Under the pieces are notes generated by a model. That model was not told the origin of the DNA and made no database searches. It saw only the letters and a program-made list of their open reading frames with translations. From positions 1-10,173 of the forward strand of contig QNBU01000017.1 in assembly GCA_003644215.1 (NCBI GenBank): DNA of 10,173 nucleotides, given 5' to 3'. Source of the DNA: Planctomycetota bacterium. GTDB lineage: Bacteria > Planctomycetota > Phycisphaerae > Sedimentisphaerales > Anaerohalosphaeraceae. The position numbers and the translations under genes are program-made. Of this stretch, positions 5,877 through 10,173 are shown in pieces. Each line of letters starts with the position of its first letter. The first letter of the stretch is position 1.

Positions 5877-6682
5877 GTTAGTTCTCCCGCCATATACCGA
5901 TGTACTTGTCTGTGATTTTCATTTCTATTCCAATTATGATCAAACTCTGAAAGGTAGTGCAGTCTCGTTATTTTTTCATCGATCAACCAATTCTGATCAT
6001 ATTTCCCAAATTGCCAAGTGCCGCCCCGCCCGATACGCTCTTTGGCCCGCTTCAACCCCTGCTCAAGAGACCGTATGCAGTAATGCTTACAAATAGACGA
6101 ATGACCAGGAGCAATTTGCCACTGCCGCCAGTTTAGGCCAGGAAGACAAGGGGTACGCTTGGAAACATCGGTCGGATAATAGTGGGCATCGTTCCACTTC
6201 CAAGCGAATGTCCCCATGTGTCCCCACGAATACCACCGCAAAAGTTCTTGTATAGAGCCAACCGGCATCTGCGGCCCATACTCGCGCAAATCGTCAAATG
6301 TCAACCAAAACTGCGGCACATACGACCTGACCACATTCGCCCCAACAGCGTCAGCCGCCAAGATCGCAGCGACCGGATCGGTGTGATAGATTTCGTCAGT
6401 GTCTACCGAAAGAACCCAATCAGGATCATATTCGGCGGTCGCTCTCTGTAGCTCTGTACGCACAGCGTTTGAAAATTTATTATCGGGATCTGCCTGAGAG
6501 ATGACCACAAGCCGATCAAATCGACAGGCAAGGCCTTGCAGTTTTTCGGCGGTGCCGTCATCGCTCAGACCATCGATCACGATCAGTCTATCCACGTCCC
6601 AGCGAAAAAGCTCGGTGATCGTCTCCTCGATTATGTCCACTTCATTGCGGCACGGCATGTGCGCTATAATTCGTGGTTTCAT
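5873..6682 (-). CDS. GT2-type (GT-A fold) glycosyltransferase, 269 aa
   Basis: This is a second family 2-like glycosyltransferase. The ATG at 6682 is chosen because it forms an ATGA overlap with the upstream stop; a GTG four codons earlier is possible. Motifs are AHMPCRNEVDIIEETI at the N-terminus, VIDGLSDDGT (35-44) and a metal-binding DTD at 94-96 (SVDTDEIY). The C-terminal part has a His- and Trp-rich stretch and HYCIRSLEQGLKRAKERIG, a pattern seen in GT2-like enzymes that act on glycans. It has no signal peptide or membrane segment. It is unlike its neighbour outside the donor-binding core, so the two probably add different sugars or act in sequence on one acceptor. Confidence 0.85.
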   Translation of the reverse strand: MKPRIIAHMPCRNEVDIIEETITELFRWDVDRLIVIDGLSDDGTAEKLQGLACRFDRLVVISQADPDNKFSNAVRTELQRATAEYDPDWVLSVDTDEIYHTDPVAAILAADAVGANVVRSYVPQFWLTFDDLREYGPQMPVGSIQELLRWYSWGHMGTFAWKWNDAHYYPTDVSKRTPCLPGLNWRQWQIAPGHSSICKHYCIRSLEQGLKRAKERIGRGGTWQFGKYDQNWLIDEKITRLHYLSEFDHNWNRNENHRQVHRYMAGELT

Positions 6683-7266
6683 TCTGTCCACCACGGCTCA
6701 GGCTGTGAAAACCGCTTTTTGACTGGAAACCGGCCACAAGGGGCAAGTTTGCCTTTGAACGTTTCATGACATTCGTTACCCTGCCAGATACAGGAGGGGC
6801 GGCAGAAATATGCCAAAACGGTCAAAAAGGGATCGTCCATTGATCTCATTTTATTTATGATCCCAATACAAATGGCGTTGACCTCCGGCCCCGCTGCTAT
6901 ACAGAGTCTTTTTTTCATCATGTTTAACAGCGATTGACAATTCACATCCATTGTATAATTTACCGGCACATCTTGTCGGGCGGCATCGCGGTCGTATTTT
7001 ACAGGGTTCAGTGCATACGGCAGTTGGGTACGCATCATGGGGTCGTGTTTGTTGCCCACCTCGTGGGTACGGAAATGCCAAGCCAGCCACGTTTTGATCC
7101 CCGTGATTTTTATTTCCAGCCTGACCGCACGGGTCATAGAATGTTCGGCCATAAGGGCTTTGCGCAAAATGGCCGGCGTGATCACCGTTGGGGTCAGGTC
7201 TTGGCTTTCAGCGGCCTTGTCCATTATCCTCTGCCAGGGGTCGAGAACCTTTATTTCGTATTTCAT
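6679..7266 (-). CDS. ThyX-like (FAD-dependent thymidylate synthase-related) phage protein, 195 aa
   Basis: The ATG at 7266 has AAAAGG 9 nt upstream and sits 1 nt after the stop of the aminotransferase remnant; a start eight codons earlier is in frame but less likely. Residues 40-115 follow a ThyX-like pattern: EHSMTRAVRLEIKITGIKTW, then WHFRTHEVGNKHDPMMRTQ (63-81), then QDVPVNYTMDVNCQSLLNMMKKRL. The canonical ThyX signature RHRxxSxNExSxR is degenerate here (R-T-H-E-V-G-N-K-H), so classical thymidylate synthesis is doubtful. The C-terminal CRPSCIWQGNECHE plus Cys177 could bind a metal. Similar ThyX-like proteins occur in phages without a known role. Its location among sugar-transfer genes hints at nucleotide or DNA modification, which is inference. 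Confidence 0.6.
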   Translation of the reverse strand: MKYEIKVLDPWQRIMDKAAESQDLTPTVITPAILRKALMAEHSMTRAVRLEIKITGIKTWLAWHFRTHEVGNKHDPMMRTQLPYALNPVKYDRDAARQDVPVNYTMDVNCQSLLNMMKKRLCIAAGPEVNAICIGIINKMRSMDDPFLTVLAYFCRPSCIWQGNECHETFKGKLAPCGRFPVKKRFSQPEPWWTE

Positions 7267-7267
7267 T

Positions 7268-7575
7268 TTACCAGCCTTTTCTAACGGCATCGATCACCGT
7301 CTCTATATCATTATCGGTCAAATGGTTATGAATCGGAATTGAAATGTTCGTTCGCTCATAGCGATCAAGGTTGGGCAGGTCATCCCGCCGCCCGCCAAAC
7401 ACATCATGGCGATCATTGCGAACATGCACGGCCGAGGTCTCTACCCCCCCCCCGCTTAGACATCACCCGCCTGAAATCATTTCGCCGTTCTACATGCATC
7501 GTGAAAAGCCAGTGTTCAGATTGCCGATCCGGTTTGCACTCAAACAAGGTCACGCCAGGCGGCGCGGTCTGGATT
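7268..7575 (-). pseudogene. DegT/DnrJ/EryC1/StrS aminotransferase, C-terminal remnant with frameshift
   Basis: Reading left from about 7575, one frame gives PGVTLFECKPDR, HWLFTMHVERRNDFRRVM, and then, one frame over after a run of ten G (7453-7444), VETSAVHVRNDRHDVFGG, RRDDLPNLDRYE and ISIPIHNHLTDNDIETVIDA. This is the C-terminal end of PLP-dependent sugar aminotransferases of the DegT class, which make amino sugars for glycans. Only about 100 of the usual 370-400 residues remain, and the PLP-binding lysine domain is absent. With nine G instead of ten, the two parts would be one frame. The 5' limit is approximate because the homology merges into the methyltransferase fragment. The gene cannot make an active enzyme as written. 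Confidence 0.7.
7444..7453. repeat. Homopolymer of ten C (ten G on coding strand)
   Basis: This is a ten-base mononucleotide run inside the aminotransferase remnant, exactly where the reading frame changes by one. It could be a slippage-prone (phase-variable) tract or a sequencing length error. Confidence 0.9.
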
Positions 7576-7707
7576 GGGATCGAGATTGACCGCGCCGGCG
7601 ATATATTTTTCCCCACAGCCAACATGCAAACAATTTGCGGCTGCTTCGAGTAGTAGCCACTGAGTTTGAATTTTATCGATCTCGGTCTGGTTTTTGGTTT
7701 TTTTCAT
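7540..7707 (-). pseudogene. SAM-dependent methyltransferase, N-terminal fragment, 55 aa
   Basis: The ATG at 7707 overlaps the upstream stop as ATGA and has AAAGG 6-7 nt before it, so the start looks functional. After a Lys-rich opening and a short helix, residues 36-48 read CLHVGCGEKYIAG, followed by VNLDPNP: the glycine-rich SAM-binding motif I and the acidic end of strand 2 of class I methyltransferases. The frame then stops at a TGA after RAAWRDLV, although the family normally needs about 150-200 more residues. From this point the DNA codes the end of an unrelated aminotransferase in another frame. The simplest reading is a deletion that joined two neighbouring genes. The fragment alone cannot be an active enzyme. 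Confidence 0.68.
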
Positions 7708-7916
7708 CTTTTCCTTTGTCCTATTTTGCGCTTCCACGCCTTGTGTTGATAGCGGCCTTTTACCGGCTTGACGGGCGATTCGGGGTCGAATTGCTGCGCG
7801 GCCAGCCAGAGTTCAAGAGGATCGGGATCAACGCCGAGGGCTTCTATTTCATCTGGGTTGCTTCTAGTCGCTAGTATTTTTATTGCTTCTCCGGCTTTGT
7901 TGTCTTGTAGTATCAC
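7704..7916 (-). CDS. Small hypothetical protein, 70 aa
   Basis: Translation probably begins at GTG 7916-7914, which has AAGGG about 9 nt upstream, and ends in an ATGA overlap with the methyltransferase fragment. The N-terminal half is helical and acidic (KAGEAIKILATRSNPDEIEALGV is split by Pro/Asp turns), the middle has DPDPLELWLAAQQFDPESP, and the C-terminus is strongly basic (HKAWKRKIGQRKR). The bipartite acidic-then-basic build suggests a small binding protein, but no family is recognised. Coupling on both sides supports it being a real gene. Confidence 0.55.
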   Translation of the reverse strand: MILQDNKAGEAIKILATRSNPDEIEALGVDPDPLELWLAAQQFDPESPVKPVKGRYQHKAWKRKIGQRKR

Positions 7917-7928
7917 TCGTATTTCCCT

Positions 7929-8006
7929 TCATACTGGTCTACATGCTTCGGCAAAATTCTCAAAAGCCTTTTCCATTATGTCTGTGAAATCTTGATAAAA
8001 TTTCAT
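7929..8006 (-). CDS. Possible very small ORF, 25 aa (up to 53 aa with an upstream start)
   Basis: The 119-nt gap between the 350-residue glycosyltransferase and the 70-residue gene holds an ORF from ATG 8006 to TGA 7929, whose stop touches the ribosome binding site of the next gene. The peptide is MKFYQDFTDIMEKAFENF followed by AEACRPV, an amphipathic helix with regular Phe spacing. The same frame stays open upstream to an ATG at 8090, inside the glycosyltransferase gene, giving a 53-residue version with AANEWDQFVTDTEKANEA before it. No strong ribosome binding site is seen for either start, so this is tentative. Confidence 0.3.
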   Translation of the reverse strand: MKFYQDFTDIMEKAFENFAEACRPV

Positions 8007-8035
8007 TATGGCTTCATTTGCTTTTTCGGTATCCG

Positions 8036-9088
8036 TTACAAACTGATCCCATTCATTCGCAGCACTCCCTCGATAGCCTCGCCCCACCATTCCCACCGCA
8101 TTTCATACGTGTGCCGCTCAAGCACCTCTTGCCGCCAGGCTGCCGCCCGCCGCTGGGCTGGGTCACGATACTCGATTGTATTTTTGATCGCAAAATGTAG
8201 AGACATCGGCGAATCGACTATAAGCGCGTGTTGCCCTGGGTTTTCATGATCCAAAATCTCCCCATACACAGATTTTGAAGCGACAATCGGGACACCCGCC
8301 GCCCCATACTGCAAAGCCCGCAAAGGCGACTTGCAGCGATTGAACGGCGTATCCTCTACGTAGCAAATCCCCACGTCAAAGGTTTTGATCATCCTACGAA
8401 ACGCCTCAAACTTGCGCCAGGTCACAAGGGGCTGTACTCGGGTACGAGCAGTAAGCTCTGGGGGAAAGGCGGCGATCACTTCTGGGAAGCCCAAAATGCA
8501 CAAAGTCCCGCCGACATCTTTGATTGCTTTTTCGACTGGCTCGGCAATAATCCTCCAAGTGTCCCAATGAGACGGCAGGCCGAACCAGCCGATTATCGGC
8601 CCCTCGGTCGCTTTTTTCAGGGGCGATAGTGTATCCCAATCCGCTTGCAAAATGCAGTTCGGTAATACCTTGACATTTTTGTTGTAGGTTTTTAATCTGG
8701 AAGACAGTTCCCAGGTCGGCACAGTCACAAGATCGGCCAATCGCAAAAGCCGTTCATGGATAGCCAGGGCCAGGGTAGGATCGCCGATGCCACGCCGCCT
8801 ATATTGGGAGTAAAAGTCAATCGAGGGCGTGATCCCGAAAAGGTAATCATCGACATCATAGATCACGGGTTTCCCCGCATCTTTGAAATCGCGGGCCACG
8901 ACCTCAGCGGCAAGGTCGCAGTGGCCTTGCAAGATCAACACATCGAATTGCTGGGCATCGTCTAGCGATAGGTTGCCCACAGTGACCGACATGCCGTTAA
9001 ACCGCATCAAGCTGGCTGGTGCCGAGGCGCGGAAAAAACTGTCGGCTCCGTTGTTTCTGGTTGCAAATAGGATTTTTTTATCTTTCAT
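8036..9088 (-). CDS. GT4-like (GT-B fold) glycosyltransferase, 350 aa
   Basis: The protein has the two-domain layout of GT-B enzymes. The N-terminal domain starts KKILFATRNNGADSFFR and contains KPVIYDVDDYLFGI (74-87), a D-x-D-D-x-L-F motif common in this GT4 subgroup. The C-terminal domain starts GPIIGWFGLPSHWDTW (163-178) and contains RCKSPLRALQYGAAGVPIVAS (251-271), the donor-binding helix region, with GEIL just after. The usual first Glu of the E-x7-E motif is not obvious here (Gln260). No membrane segment is seen. The start overlaps the upstream glycosyltransferase by 11 nt. It probably uses a nucleotide-sugar to decorate an unknown acceptor. Confidence 0.83.
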   Translation of the reverse strand: MKDKKILFATRNNGADSFFRASAPASLMRFNGMSVTVGNLSLDDAQQFDVLILQGHCDLAAEVVARDFKDAGKPVIYDVDDYLFGITPSIDFYSQYRRRGIGDPTLALAIHERLLRLADLVTVPTWELSSRLKTYNKNVKVLPNCILQADWDTLSPLKKATEGPIIGWFGLPSHWDTWRIIAEPVEKAIKDVGGTLCILGFPEVIAAFPPELTARTRVQPLVTWRKFEAFRRMIKTFDVGICYVEDTPFNRCKSPLRALQYGAAGVPIVASKSVYGEILDHENPGQHALIVDSPMSLHFAIKNTIEYRDPAQRRAAAWRQEVLERHTYEMRWEWWGEAIEGVLRMNGISL

Positions 9089-9956
9089 TGTCCATCTTTT
9101 CTCTTTTGATCATAAATAATTCCCTCCACTGCTTAACACTAGCCCTTACATCCAGCCCCGATCTATCCTCCATTTGCCGCCGCTGCTGCGCTGCCAGTGC
9201 CTTGCGCTCATGGGGGTGTAGGGCCAGGGCGTGTTTCAATTCGCCGACGGTCTTGGCCACGACCAAGCCCAGGGTCAGGGCGGTCTTCGCTCGGTTGTCC
9301 GATTTGTACGGCGAGGCGGGTGGGCAAAGGGCGATATCGCATTTGGCGATTTCTTCATGCTCTCCCTCTTGTGACCATTCTATCCAGATAGTGTGCATAT
9401 CATCGCCAATCATTTCATCAAAGCCATTGGTCACGATATGTAGCCACAAACGATTTTCATGCACAATATCTAAAAATGGCATTATGGCGGGGAGGTTGTG
9501 CCGGTAGCCAAACCAAACGAGATCAGGTTTGTGTCGTCTGTGTTCATGCTGCTCCGTAAAAAGCTCCATATCCAGCCGGTCAGGGATCACATAAGCCGGA
9601 AGCCAACCCTCTAGCCACTCCCTGATCGGCTCGGTCGGGCATACTGCAAAATCGAATAATGGTAGCGTCTGCATGAGTATCTTGAGATGCTGGTCGCTCA
9701 GTAGCCAGTCGGCATCGCAGAGGTCGAAGGCCAACACCTTGTCCAGGCTGCGCAGGGTGCGGATCATCTTGTTTGGCTTTTCAGTCAAATAGGCTTTTTG
9801 GAAAATATAGCCATCATAACTTGTCCAGGCCAGCCGCTTGTCAGGATACACATCGGCCTCCGGCCAGTATTTGGCCGGCCAGTCTGCGCGGAATCGTCTA
9901 CTTGCACTTTGAGGGGAATAGTTGTCTAGGGTGCAGGGTAAGATCAGTATTGTCAT
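9078..9956 (-). CDS. GT-B-like glycosyltransferase, 292 aa
   Basis: The start at ATG 9956 has AAAGG about 11 nt upstream. The protein resembles a shortened version of its 350-residue neighbour: an N-terminal half with SRRFRADWPAKYW and LAFDLCDADWLL (75-86, equivalent to the neighbour's DVDD motif), a linker FAVCPTEPIREWL, a second domain beginning PDLVWFGYRHNLPAI (144-158) and a donor-binding-like SPYKSDNRAKTALTLGLVV (215-233). The last 45 residues are helical and charged. At 292 residues it is smaller than typical GT4 enzymes. Its close match in layout to the next gene suggests a paired or ancient duplicate enzyme. The acceptor is unknown. Confidence 0.7.
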   Translation of the reverse strand: MTILILPCTLDNYSPQSASRRFRADWPAKYWPEADVYPDKRLAWTSYDGYIFQKAYLTEKPNKMIRTLRSLDKVLAFDLCDADWLLSDQHLKILMQTLPLFDFAVCPTEPIREWLEGWLPAYVIPDRLDMELFTEQHEHRRHKPDLVWFGYRHNLPAIMPFLDIVHENRLWLHIVTNGFDEMIGDDMHTIWIEWSQEGEHEEIAKCDIALCPPASPYKSDNRAKTALTLGLVVAKTVGELKHALALHPHERKALAAQQRRQMEDRSGLDVRASVKQWRELFMIKREKMDNER

Positions 9957-9967
9957 TATGATTATAA
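9956..9967. repeat. Near-match to the TTATGATCA(T/C)AA motif
   Basis: TTATGATTATAA lies in the gap before the 292-residue gene, one base different from the palindromic form TTATGATCATAA of the intergenic motif. It is AT-rich and could be chance. Confidence 0.2.
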
Positions 9968-9972
9968 TCCTT

Positions 9973-10173
9973 TCAAACGCAAGTCACCCCAATGATCGCC
10001 GCCAAATCCTGCATCGCTTTTTTAGCGGCCACCTTATCCACACCCCCCGCCAGATTGACCAGGTTCAGCACCCGCAACCGCAAAGCCTCTAGCTCCCCGG
10101 CTATCGCAGCGACCTCTTTTTCAAAGTCATCGCTGGGGGGTGTGCCGCCTTCGATGGTCAGGGTAGCGTCATC
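9973..10173 (-). CDS. Unidentified protein, C-terminal 66 aa (start outside window)
   Basis: A frame is open from the right edge to a TGA at 9975-9973. The visible part is acidic at first (DDATLTIEGGTPPSDDFEKE) and then a heptad-like helical stretch (EVAAIAGELEALRLRVLNLV), followed by DKVAAKKAMQDLAAIIGV. A short coiled coil is likely. No family is recognised. It lies 17 nt upstream of the glycosyltransferase operon start and may be its first gene, or the last gene of an earlier block. Confidence 0.6.
   Translation of the reverse strand, partial: DDATLTIEGGTPPSDDFEKEVAAIAGELEALRLRVLNLVNLAGGVDKVAAKKAMQDLAAIIGVTCV

Noticed and set aside
7268..7707. Programmed ribosomal frameshifting producing a methyltransferase-aminotransferase fusion
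   Set aside because: Both partners lack essential domains, so a fused product would still be non-functional. Two frame changes would be needed, and decay or misassembly explains it better.
1..10173. CRISPR array, tRNA, rRNA, IS element or integrase
   Set aside because: No regularly spaced repeats, cloverleaf with TTCGA-type arm, transposase or recombinase motifs were seen on either strand.

Overview
The window is a piece of a tailed-phage or prophage genome (Caudoviricetes). The surest evidence is a minus-strand block coding a prohead protease/scaffold, a head decoration protein and a lambda gpE-type major capsid protein, in that order of transcription. The host cannot be named from the sequence. 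Consensus sigma70-type promoters and strong AGGAGG-type ribosome binding sites indicate a bacterial host. GC content looks intermediate, apart from an AT-richer island at about 4100-4900.

Layout, in the direction of minus-strand transcription (right to left). (1) 10173-9973 is the C-terminal end of an unidentified gene. (2) 9956-4930 is an accessory operon: two GT-B-like glycosyltransferases, one or two very small ORFs, a truncated SAM-methyltransferase fragment joined to the C-terminal remnant of a DegT-type sugar aminotransferase (itself frameshifted at a run of ten G), a ThyX-like protein, two GT-A (GT2-type) glycosyltransferases and a 61-residue protein. Many junctions are ATGA overlaps, so the genes are probably translationally coupled. 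(3) A bidirectional terminator at 4891-4922 ends this operon and also an oppositely oriented pair of small genes. (4) 4244-4877, plus strand, is a self-contained AT-rich cassette: a perfect TTGACA-N17-TATAAT promoter, a basic 95-residue protein, an acidic 86-residue protein, then the terminator. This is the layout of a phage moron. (5) At 4143-4115 a minus-strand extended -10 promoter starts a leader of about 320 nt rich in hairpins. The leader ends in a very strong intrinsic terminator at 3823-3787, only 27 nt before the first capsid gene. This resembles a late-gene antitermination switch. (6) 3760-1 is the head operon: protease fused to scaffold, with an internal AAGGAGGT and ATG predicted to make the scaffold alone, then decoration protein, major capsid protein, a 109-residue protein and a partial downstream gene.

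Together, the head genes build the capsid. The upstream sugar-transfer genes probably decorate a virion component, the host surface or possibly DNA. The small plus-strand cassette is independently expressed and is the best candidate for an undescribed host-interaction function. The most informative items are the terminated leader before the capsid genes, the nested scaffold start, the moron-like cassette, and the decayed methyltransferase/aminotransferase junction with its poly-G tract.
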